Both the position numbers and the translations under genes were made by a program. From a virus, in the IMG/VR virus record IMGVR_UViG_3300006805_000152, positions 1 through 24,684 of that record: a stretch of 24,684 bases of DNA. The stretch is one strand, 5' to 3'. Positions within the stretch are counted from its first letter, which is position 1; each line of letters starts with the position of its first letter. Positions 1 through 6,165 of the stretch are shown in pieces. The notes beneath the pieces are model-generated. The model saw only the letters and a list, made by a program, of their open reading frames with translations, did no database searches and had not been told where the DNA came from.

Positions 1-1
1 A

Positions 2-2938
2 CAAATAGGGCAAGAGACTGTTGCAAGGGTTGTAAATAAAACCTCTGGTAATATAACATTGCTAGAAGCAAATTACCAAGCGGTAAGAGTTACTGGAGCG
101 CAAGGGCAAAGACCTAAAGTTGATTTAGCTCAAGCAGATAATGACTTAGATAGCGCAGCTACATTAGGTTTGGTAACTGAAACAATATTAATAAATCAAG
201 AAGGATTTATAACTACAAGTGGGCAGGTCAGAGAAATAAATACAACTGGTTCTTTACAGGGAGAGACATGGCTAGATGGTGATATACTTTATCTTAGCGG
301 AACTGTTGCTGGTAGAATAACTAACATAAAACCAATTGCTCCTATACATACTGTAATAATTGGATTTGTGGAGTATGCGCATGCAATACACGGAAAAATA
401 TTTGTTAAGGTAAACAACGGGTATGAACTAGAGGAGCTGCATAATGTATCAGCAGTTTCGCCAAATAATAATGAGGTATTAGTTTATGATACGTCAGCGC
501 TATTATGGACGCCAAAGACCGTGCCTACTATATTAGGATATACACCAGCTGACGACGCTAACGTTGTGCATAAAACTGGTAACGAAAATATAACTGGTAC
601 TAAAACTTTTAATCAAGTAGGTTCTGGAATAAATATAAAATCTTACATTGTTTCTGGAGGTGTAGGTATGTATTTACAAAATGATTCTTCTGGTATAAAT
701 ATCTCTTCAAATAACGAAAGCAATGGGTATGGTATACGCTCTGGAAATTATGGAAATTATTCTGAAGCTATTGGTATTTATTCTACTAACTATTCTATAG
801 GAACTGGAAATTATTTTTATAATTTTGGAACAGGAAGGAATTTAGTTTTAGAAAACCACTTTGAGTCAACAGGTTTACCTTTTACAGTTTCAAAAAATGG
901 ATTTGATAAACTAACAATTAGTGATACTGGATATATAACAAGCGCAGATGGAGCTATATTCGCCTCTAGTATAAGCGCATCTAATTTAAGCGGCACTAAT
1001 ACGGGGGATCAGACATTAACTGGGCTAGGCGGTGTACCAACTTCAAGAACATTAACAATAAACGGTGTTACGCAAGATCTAAGTGCTAACAGAACATTTA
1101 CTGTAGCTGGATCAATGTCAATAGGAGGACTTATAACAAGCGCAACTTCTGGATCTGTATTATTTGCTGGAATTGGAGGAGTGCTACAACAAGATAACTC
1201 ACAATTCTTTTGGGATGATACAAATAATAGATTAGGATTAGGTACAACAATACCAGCAGAAAAGTTGGATGTTAGTGGGAATATTAAAATGTCAGGTGGA
1301 GGAGGAAGAACGTTAACAATAGAAGCTACTGGAGCTGGAGGTACTGAAATAAAATTACTACCAAATACAACAGCTGGATTTGCTAGAATAAACGTAGGTA
1401 ACACAAACCAGCCATTAGATTTCCAAATGAACAGCGCTAATGTAATGAGAATTACACAGGCTGGATTTATTGGAATTGGAACAACTGCTCCAGTAAACAA
1501 ACTACATATAAGTTCAGATGTTAATGGAATTACAGGAGCAAATGCGCAATTTGCAGTAGGAGGATCAGCAAACATAAATAAAAAAATAACTATAGGTTAT
1601 GATACAACATCAGACTATGGTTTTATACAGCCTCTAATAGCTGGAACAAGTTATTCTAATTTAGTAATTAACCCATCAGGTGGTAACGTAGGAATAGGAA
1701 CAACGACTCCTTTTGGTATACTCACAATGAAAAGTTTTTTTGCTAATACTTTCTATGAAGATACTTCTATAAACTTTGGTAGTGGATTAGCTTTATCAGG
1801 AGATGCTGGAAGTGATCAAAAGTCTTGGAAGGTAGGTGTTAAAAACGCATCTGGAGGAGTAGCCTTAACTTTTGATGCAACATTAACTGGAGTTCCTTAT
1901 GGTAATAATCCAATTGGACCTTCTGCTGAGTTAATGAGAATAATGCCTTCTGGTAATGTAGGAATAGGAATTACTGGTCCAAGTTCCTCACTTCATATAA
2001 AACAAAATTCTTTTAATTTATTTAGATTAACAAGAAGTACCCTTTCAGATTATTCTTTTGAATTAGGAGGTAGTGGAGAATTTTATATTAAGAATAACTT
2101 AAATAGTATTTTTCCGATTTCTATTTTATCAAATGGCAACGTAGGAATTGGAAATACTACTCCAAGTTTCAAACAACATACCCTTGCGGCTGGTTCAACT
2201 GGGGATTTAGCTGGTTTTGGTTTAAGTGGTAATACAAATAATCCTTTATTGTTAATAAAAGCAGATGCTACTAATCAGGTAATAACTTTTAGAGGTGGTT
2301 CAAGTAGTGCTGTATATCCAGCAATAGCATTCGATACAGGAACTGGCACAGAACGTATGCGCATCACTTCTACGGGGAATATAGGAATAGGAACAACAAC
2401 ACCTCCTAATAAACTTACTATTTCAAACGGTGGAGCAGCTGGCTTTGAGTTTAATCCAATAACGGGAGATTTTTTTACTTTTAATCGACAAACAAGTGTA
2501 TATACACCAATGGTTTTTTCTGCCATATCATATCTTTTTACTCAAGGAGCAGCAAAATTTTCAACGTTAGGGACTGGAATAGTCTACTCAAACGCTGGAA
2601 CATTAACAAGTACTAACCCATCAGATGAAAGATTAAAAGACGAAATCACAGATTTAAGTTATGGTTTAAGTGAGATATTACAACTAAGACCTGTTACTTA
2701 TAATTGGAAAAACGATACAATTGAACAAGGAAAACAATTTGGATTCATAGCTCAAGAAGTTCAAAAAGTAATGCCTGATTTAATCAAAGAATTTGAAACA
2801 AAAGACGGTGAAGAAGATGTAATCAGATTAGGACTTGACAAAGAAGCTATATTCGTAACTTTAATTAACGCAATTAAAGAACAGCAAAACTTAATACAAT
2901 CATTAAACGAAAGGTTAACTATATTAGAAAATAAATAA
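2..2938 (+). CDS. Tail fibre protein with C-terminal S74 chaperone domain (5' end outside window)
   Basis: This is the receptor-binding fibre, or a large part of it. The reading frame is open to the left edge, so the true start lies outside the window. A TTG at 59 is only an internal codon. The N-terminal part, with motifs such as NQEGFITTSGQVREINT, matches a phage fibre module that I recognise. The middle holds NLSGTNTGDQTLTGLGG and then six copies of a GIGTTxPxxxLxI motif, at about 1238, 1471, 1689, 1959, 2142 and 2380, typical of elongated beta-structured fibres in Bacteroidota phages. The last 106 residues, from Ser at 2621, form an S74 intramolecular chaperone. SDERLK carries the Ser and Lys expected for self-cleavage, and FGFIAQEVQKVMPDL is the family signature. 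The released chaperone normally helps the fibre trimerise. A small fibre-associated gene follows 4 bp downstream. Confidence 0.9.
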   Translation, partial: QIGQETVARVVNKTSGNITLLEANYQAVRVTGAQGQRPKVDLAQADNDLDSAATLGLVTETILINQEGFITTSGQVREINTTGSLQGETWLDGDILYLSGTVAGRITNIKPIAPIHTVIIGFVEYAHAIHGKIFVKVNNGYELEELHNVSAVSPNNNEVLVYDTSALLWTPKTVPTILGYTPADDANVVHKTGNENITGTKTFNQVGSGINIKSYIVSGGVGMYLQNDSSGINISSNNESNGYGIRSGNYGNYSEAIGIYSTNYSIGTGNYFYNFGTGRNLVLENHFESTGLPFTVSKNGFDKLTISDTGYITSADGAIFASSISASNLSGTNTGDQTLTGLGGVPTSRTLTINGVTQDLSANRTFTVAGSMSIGGLITSATSGSVLFAGIGGVLQQDNSQFFWDDTNNRLGLGTTIPAEKLDVSGNIKMSGGGGRTLTIEATGAGGTEIKLLPNTTAGFARINVGNTNQPLDFQMNSANVMRITQAGFIGIGTTAPVNKLHISSDVNGITGANAQFAVGGSANINKKITIGYDTTSDYGFIQPLIAGTSYSNLVINPSGGNVGIGTTTPFGILTMKSFFANTFYEDTSINFGSGLALSGDAGSDQKSWKVGVKNASGGVALTFDATLTGVPYGNNPIGPSAELMRIMPSGNVGIGITGPSSSLHIKQNSFNLFRLTRSTLSDYSFELGGSGEFYIKNNLNSIFPISILSNGNVGIGNTTPSFKQHTLAAGSTGDLAGFGLSGNTNNPLLLIKADATNQVITFRGGSSSAVYPAIAFDTGTGTERMRITSTGNIGIGTTTPPNKLTISNGGAAGFEFNPITGDFFTFNRQTSVYTPMVFSAISYLFTQGAAKFSTLGTGIVYSNAGTLTSTNPSDERLKDEITDLSYGLSEILQLRPVTYNWKNDTIEQGKQFGFIAQEVQKVMPDLIKEFETKDGEEDVIRLGLDKEAIFVTLINAIKEQQNLIQSLNERLTILENK

Positions 2939-2942
2939 AAAT

Positions 2943-3323
2943 ATGACAACATTTAATTGGACAATTTCATCAGTAGAAAGAGCTGTTAGCTTGAACGGAT
3001 TACAAGATGTAATTAAAGTAGTTCACTGGAGATACAGAGGAACAAACGAAAGTGGAGTAACGGCAGAAACTTACGGTATGACCAATGTAGGAGATCCAAA
3101 CCCTGAAGACTTCACTCCTTATGATGGCATTACTGAATCAGACGTGATAGGGTGGTTAGAAACGATATTAGGACATGTCCCTGTATTAGAAGAAGGTGAA
3201 GAAGTTAAACTTTCTCAGCTAGACCAAATGAAAAAAAATATAGAGAGTCAGATTGAGTTATTGGTAAACCCAGTAATGATAACTGGTCCGTTATTTACAG
3301 GAAACATTGTAATTACACCTTAA
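2943..3323 (+). CDS. Small fibre-associated phage protein (DUF7936-like)
   Basis: A 126-residue protein starting 4 bp after the fibre stop, in the leader AAAATATG. The N-terminal half reads as a small beta-rich domain (TFNWTISSVERAV, VIKVVHWRYRG, AETYGMTNVG). PEDFTPYDGITESDVIGWLE is a motif I recall from short proteins next to phage tail fibres, annotated in some databases as DUF7936. The C-terminal half is acidic, then helical (LSQLDQMKKNIESQIELL). The tight spacing suggests translation with the fibre and a structural or fibre-assembly role. The exact function is unknown. The family assignment is from memory. Confidence 0.7.
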   Translation: MTTFNWTISSVERAVSLNGLQDVIKVVHWRYRGTNESGVTAETYGMTNVGDPNPEDFTPYDGITESDVIGWLETILGHVPVLEEGEEVKLSQLDQMKKNIESQIELLVNPVMITGPLFTGNIVITP

Positions 3324-3333
3324 AAAAAATGAT

Positions 3334-3341
3334 TATTTTTG
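3334..3341 (+). promoter_or_regulatory. Possible Bacteroidota -7 promoter element before the holin
   Basis: TATTTTTG matches TAnnTTTG and lies 29 bp before the preferred holin start at 3371. The best upstream TTG (3307-3309) is 24 bp away, which is long. It also lacks the C after TTTG that the stronger promoters here share. It could supply a separate lysis transcript. Confidence 0.35.
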
Positions 3342-3370
3342 TAAATAAAAAAATACTAATAAATAAAAAA

Positions 3371-3805
3371 ATGAAGTATATAAATTACTTATTCGCATCC
3401 GTGTTATTAATGTTTGTTCCAATATATGGGTTGTTAATATCTGTAGGAGCTGCAATAGCTTTAGACACATTTACTGGAATATTTAAAAGCATTAAATTAG
3501 AAGGGTGGAAAAGTATAAGAAGTAGAAAGTTTTCAAATGTAATAAGTAAAATGACATTGTATGAAATATGTATAATATTATTATTTGTTATGGACCACTT
3601 TGTATTTAATGAATTTATCAAAAAGACTTTTGGATTTGAATATATGTTTACAAAAATATGTTCGATTCTTTTAATGTTTGTAGAACTAGTGTCTGTTAAA
3701 GAAAATATAGAGGAATCTTTTAAAATAGATATATGGGTACTTTTAAAAAAAGCATTTAATAGGGCAAAAGAAATCAAGTCAAGTGTTAACGAAATAACTA
3801 ACTAA
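3371..3805 (+). CDS. Holin
   Basis: A 144-residue membrane protein that would permeabilise the inner membrane to release the endolysin. The start at 3371 (MKYINYLFASV) is preferred over an in-frame ATG at 3329, because the 14 extra residues are Lys/Asn/Ile-rich and overlap a promoter-like element. Hydrophobic stretches are visible at LFASVLLMFVPIYGLLISVG and AAIALDTFTGIF, then ICIILLFVMDHFVF and ICSILLMFVELVSV, which suggests three or four membrane segments. DTFTGIFKSIKLEGWKSIRS resembles the core of the phage holin family common in Bacteroidota phages. The C-terminus is basic. The endolysin ATG follows the stop codon directly, so the genes are translationally linked. Confidence 0.8.
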   Translation: MKYINYLFASVLLMFVPIYGLLISVGAAIALDTFTGIFKSIKLEGWKSIRSRKFSNVISKMTLYEICIILLFVMDHFVFNEFIKKTFGFEYMFTKICSILLMFVELVSVKENIEESFKIDIWVLLKKAFNRAKEIKSSVNEITN

Positions 3806-4267
3806 ATGCAATTATCTAAAAACCTATCCCTATCAGAAATGATAAGAAGTGAATCTGCAAAAAGAAATGGTATAAATAATATGCCTACAGATGAACATAC
3901 TGCTAACATGAAAAAATTAGCTATGAATATCTTTCAACCAATTAGAGAGCATTTTAACACGCCAATACGTATAAGTTCTGGATACAGAAGTTCTGCTTTA
4001 AACGCTTCTATCAAAGGAGCTAGTAAGACATCTCAACATTCAACTGGAGAGGCTATTGATATTGATATGGATGGAACTTCCATTACTAATTTAGAAGTTT
4101 TTAATTGGATAAAAAATAACCTTATATTTGATCAATTAATCTATGAGTTTGGCAATGATAAAAATCCAGATTGGGTTCATGTATCATACGAGTCAAATGG
4201 TAAACAACGTAAGCAAGTACTTAAAGCAACAAAAAAAAATGGCAAAACATCTTATATTAATTATTAG
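3806..4267 (+). CDS. Endolysin, M15-family zinc peptidase
   Basis: A 153-residue peptidoglycan peptidase of the M15 (D-Ala-D-Ala carboxypeptidase or endopeptidase-like) family. The zinc-site motifs are intact: SQHSTGEAIDID gives His78 and Asp85, and PDWVHVSY gives His125. RISSGYRSSALNASIKGA is the usual family motif upstream. The N-terminus (LSKNLSLSEMIRSESAKRNG) is the short helical region commonly seen in phage M15 endolysins. There is no signal peptide, so export should depend on the holin just upstream. The stop is TAG. The last 29 bp overlap the spanin gene in another frame. Confidence 0.9.
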   Translation: MQLSKNLSLSEMIRSESAKRNGINNMPTDEHTANMKKLAMNIFQPIREHFNTPIRISSGYRSSALNASIKGASKTSQHSTGEAIDIDMDGTSITNLEVFNWIKNNLIFDQLIYEFGNDKNPDWVHVSYESNGKQRKQVLKATKKNGKTSYINY

Positions 4268-4721
4268 TGTATTTTTATTAGTTTCTTGCGGATCAAGAAA
4301 AGTAAGTATATCAAAAACAAACAATGAAATTAAAGTTGATAGCTCAGTTGTTGTGAAAACTGATGAAGTATATATTAAAGAAAATAATGTAGTTACAAGT
4401 TTTAACATTGAAGATATTGAATATAAACAAGCTGACACATCAAAAGCAATGGTCATAAATGGTGTTTCGTTTAAAAATGTAATAATAAAAAATAAAAAAA
4501 GCAACTTATATAAGGCAGACAAAACTAAAGAAACACACAAAATATCTTCTGTAAAAAAGTTAAACGTAAAAAGATTAGATGTTAAAAAGTCGTTAGTTAA
4601 GGTTACAGAGAAAAAAAATAACTACTTAATATTTCTTTGGTTATTACTGCCTGTAATTTTAATTTATTTATTATATAGATATAAATCAAAAATAAATGAT
4701 TATATAAGTTTTTTTAAATAA
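4239..4721 (+). CDS. u-spanin-like lipoprotein with C-terminal membrane anchor
   Basis: A 160-residue protein that fits a unimolecular spanin, the factor that disrupts the outer membrane in the last lysis step. The start at 4239 puts a lipoprotein signal at the very N-terminus (MAKHLILIISVFLLVSC), with lipobox LVSC and Cys17 as the lipidation site. Starts further upstream would bury this signal. The periplasmic part (about residues 18-128) is Lys/Val/Ser-rich with no recognisable enzyme motif. Residues 129-146 (YLIFLWLLLPVILIYLLY) form a single membrane segment, followed by a basic tail. One lipid anchor plus one inner-membrane anchor is the u-spanin topology, known from T1 gp11. The position directly after holin and endolysin supports the call. 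The assignment is from topology and context, not sequence similarity. Confidence 0.75.
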   Translation: MAKHLILIISVFLLVSCGSRKVSISKTNNEIKVDSSVVVKTDEVYIKENNVVTSFNIEDIEYKQADTSKAMVINGVSFKNVIIKNKKSNLYKADKTKETHKISSVKKLNVKRLDVKKSLVKVTEKKNNYLIFLWLLLPVILIYLLYRYKSKINDYISFFK

Positions 4722-4727
4722 AAAGAT

Positions 4728-4737
4728 TATATTTGCA
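4728..4737 (+). promoter_or_regulatory. Promoter (-7 TATATTTGCA)
   Basis: TATATTTGCA is an exact TAnnTTTG element with the extended GCA seen at most promoters in this window. It starts 7 bp after the spanin stop and lies 23 bp before the ATG at 4761. No clear -33 TTG is present at the usual distance. Transcription should start near 4742. Confidence 0.7.
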
Positions 4738-4760
4738 TATTAATCTAATATAATTTTAAT

Positions 4761-5036
4761 ATGAAAAAAGAAAAAATCTCTGAGATGATCGAAAACAAAG
4801 TGACAGATCATCAGTTAAGTAAATTAAAAGCATTTGAAGAACAGTTTAAAAAAGGAACTGAAATCATTGGATCTTTAACAATTCAATACGAATTACAAAA
4901 AGAAAATGTAATGTCTCAAATTAAACAAGTTGAAACTGATTTTAACCTATTTAAATCAGATTTAAAAGAACAATATGGAGATATTAATATCGATACTTCA
5001 ACTGGAGAATTTACCGTTTTAGAAAAGAAAGAATAA
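4761..5036 (+). CDS. Small coiled-coil protein, function unknown
   Basis: A 91-residue, charged protein with no membrane segment. Residues 1-75 are almost entirely helix-forming with coiled-coil character (HQLSKLKAFEEQFKKG, NVMSQIKQVETDFNLFKS). The C-terminus, INIDTSTGEFTVLEKKE, resembles the short GxI-ID-xTGEF endings I recall in small phage structural-module proteins. It forms a complete transcription unit, with a promoter at 4728 and a hairpin terminator at 5044. That implies it is needed at a level different from its neighbours. I do not recognise its function. Confidence 0.75.
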   Translation: MKKEKISEMIENKVTDHQLSKLKAFEEQFKKGTEIIGSLTIQYELQKENVMSQIKQVETDFNLFKSDLKEQYGDINIDTSTGEFTVLEKKE

Positions 5037-5043
5037 TAAAAAC

Positions 5044-5068
5044 AAGCCATCTCTTACAGGTGGCTTTT
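5044..5068 (+). terminator. Rho-independent terminator
   Basis: A 9-bp stem pairs 5044-5051 and the next bases with 5059-5066 (AAGCCATC against GGTGGCTT, one T-G wobble). The loop is 7 nt (TCTTACA), followed by a short T run. It lies 8 bp after the stop of the 91-residue gene. Its stem sequence is nearly the same as that of the terminator at 13570. Confidence 0.75.
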
Positions 5069-5081
5069 AAAATTTAATTAA

Positions 5082-5297
5082 ATGCAAGAAATAAGAAAAG
5101 TCAGCATAGGAAATGACTATAAAAATTCTATGCACTATGTTCTTGGTCAATCTGTATTAGGTAATTATGTTATACATACTATGCAAAGAACTGAGACTGG
5201 TATTTTAATTTGGATTGAACTAGACAAAGTAGTTCTATGTTGGAAAGAAATAAACTATAATGTTCCAATGGTATTGGAGTTTAACATTAATTTTTAA
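5082..5297 (+). CDS. Conserved small phage protein, function unknown
   Basis: A 71-residue protein with motifs IGNDYKNSMHYVLGQSVLGN, VIHTMQRTETGILIWIE and MVLEFNINF. I recall a similar short protein placed directly before a GroES-like gene in other phages. That arrangement is repeated here. Its TAA stop shares an A with the next ATG (TAATG), which indicates translational coupling to the co-chaperonin. It is predicted beta-rich and soluble. No promoter is visible between the terminator at 5044 and this start, so expression may rely on read-through. Confidence 0.65.
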   Translation: MQEIRKVSIGNDYKNSMHYVLGQSVLGNYVIHTMQRTETGILIWIELDKVVLCWKEINYNVPMVLEFNINF

Positions 5298-5872
5298 TGA
5301 AGTCTCCATTTAGCTTTATACTGTCTCCTATTGGAGAGCAATATAAAAACACGACTAAAGTATCTGGAGTTGATTTAGTAGTAAACACATCTTTAGATTT
5401 AGCTAAATACGTAAATAGAATAGCTCTTGTTATTGAATTGCCTATATATTATAACGGAAGTATTTCTGTTGGTGATGTAGTTGTTGTACATCATAATATA
5501 TTTAGAACGTATCACGACATGAAGGGAAGGCAAACTAAATCACCAGAGTTTTTTAGAGGTGACTTATACATAGTTAATCCAGATAGAATTTATTTATATA
5601 AATCAAAAGGTATATGGAAATCTCATTTGAATTATTGTTTTGTAAAACCAATAGCTAAAATACAAAGTAGTGCAATATACTCTGTTGATAAAGAAGAAAA
5701 GCACATAGGTGTTATTGTATATCCAAGTAAAAAACAAGAAGACAATTTAAACTTAAAAAGTGGCTCCTTTGTTGCGTTCACTAAAAATAGCGAATACGAA
5801 TTTGAAGTAGATGGAGAAAAGATATATAGGATGTATGATAGAGATGTCGTAATAGAATTAAATGAAATATGA
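5297..5872 (+). CDS. Tandem GroES-like co-chaperonin
   Basis: A 191-residue protein that reads as two GroES-type barrels in series. The second (about residues 112-190) aligns well by eye. CFVKPI matches the first strand and HIGVIVYPSKK the GEVLAVG strand. LKSGSFVAFTKNSEYEFEV plus DGEKIYRMYDRDVVIEL match the KVGDxVxF...DGxEYLILRExDILAVI ending. The first half (residues 1-101) repeats the plan: FILSPI, a loop with SGVDLVVNT that resembles the GroES mobile loop, then NRIALVIELP, VGDVVVVHHNIFR and LYIVNPDRIYLY. Phage co-chaperonins such as T4 gp31 adapt host GroEL to fold the major capsid protein, which fits this place in the head operon. It overlaps its upstream gene by 1 bp (TAATG) and its downstream gene by 4 bp (ATGA). 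The stop is the only TGA among the genes here. Confidence 0.7.
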   Translation: MKSPFSFILSPIGEQYKNTTKVSGVDLVVNTSLDLAKYVNRIALVIELPIYYNGSISVGDVVVVHHNIFRTYHDMKGRQTKSPEFFRGDLYIVNPDRIYLYKSKGIWKSHLNYCFVKPIAKIQSSAIYSVDKEEKHIGVIVYPSKKQEDNLNLKSGSFVAFTKNSEYEFEVDGEKIYRMYDRDVVIELNEI

Positions 5873-6165
5873 AATACGATCACAACGAATTAAAAGAAAA
5901 AATTATAGACGCTGCTTACAAGTCTGTAATAGAATTGATTAAGGTTCTAGCTGACGAAATAATATCTGATGATTCTTTAGATGACATATCAGCTGATAAA
6001 ATGAGGAATGCTGTTTTAGCAAAGAAGACAGCTTTAGATGATGCTTTTTATATTTTAACTAAAATAGAGAGCGAGAGAAATATGTTAGAAGGAAATCAAA
6101 AAGAAGAAGTAGATGAAGTCAAATTCCAGTCATTCGCAGAAAAAAGAAGTAAAGGAAGATCTTAG
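5869..6165 (+). CDS. Candidate small terminase subunit
   Basis: A 98-residue acidic, helical protein immediately before the large terminase. Residues 8-68 look like two or three long helices (LKEKIIDAAYKSVIELIKVL, NAVLAKKTALDDAFYILTKI). The C-terminus is basic (KFQSFAEKRSKGRS). Size and position fit a small terminase subunit, and I recall similar short proteins upstream of large terminases in related phages. No DNA-binding motif is clear enough to prove it. It starts inside the ATGA overlap with the co-chaperonin and overlaps the large terminase by 53 bp. Confidence 0.5.
   Translation: MKYDHNELKEKIIDAAYKSVIELIKVLADEIISDDSLDDISADKMRNAVLAKKTALDDAFYILTKIESERNMLEGNQKEEVDEVKFQSFAEKRSKGRS

Noticed and set aside
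1009-1575. Long antisense frame inside the tail fibre
   Set aside because: It is Pro/Val-rich translation of the repeat-rich fibre on the wrong strand. There is no promoter or protein motif, and all other genes are on the + strand.
3329-3370. Upstream ATG start for the holin
   Set aside because: The added 14 residues are Lys/Asn-rich and overlap a promoter-like element. ATG 3371 gives the normal holin N-terminus.
3385-3777. Antisense frame opposite the holin
   Set aside because: It overlaps the holin fully, has no start context, and matches no family. It is a by-product of AT-rich sequence.
4143-4238. Upstream start for the spanin
   Set aside because: It would place 32 residues before the lipoprotein signal and overlap the endolysin by 125 bp.
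6113-6165. Programmed frameshift joining the small and large terminase genes
   Set aside because: An A-run ending in G lies in the overlap, but the large terminase is in the +1 frame relative to the small gene, so a standard -1 slip would not join them.
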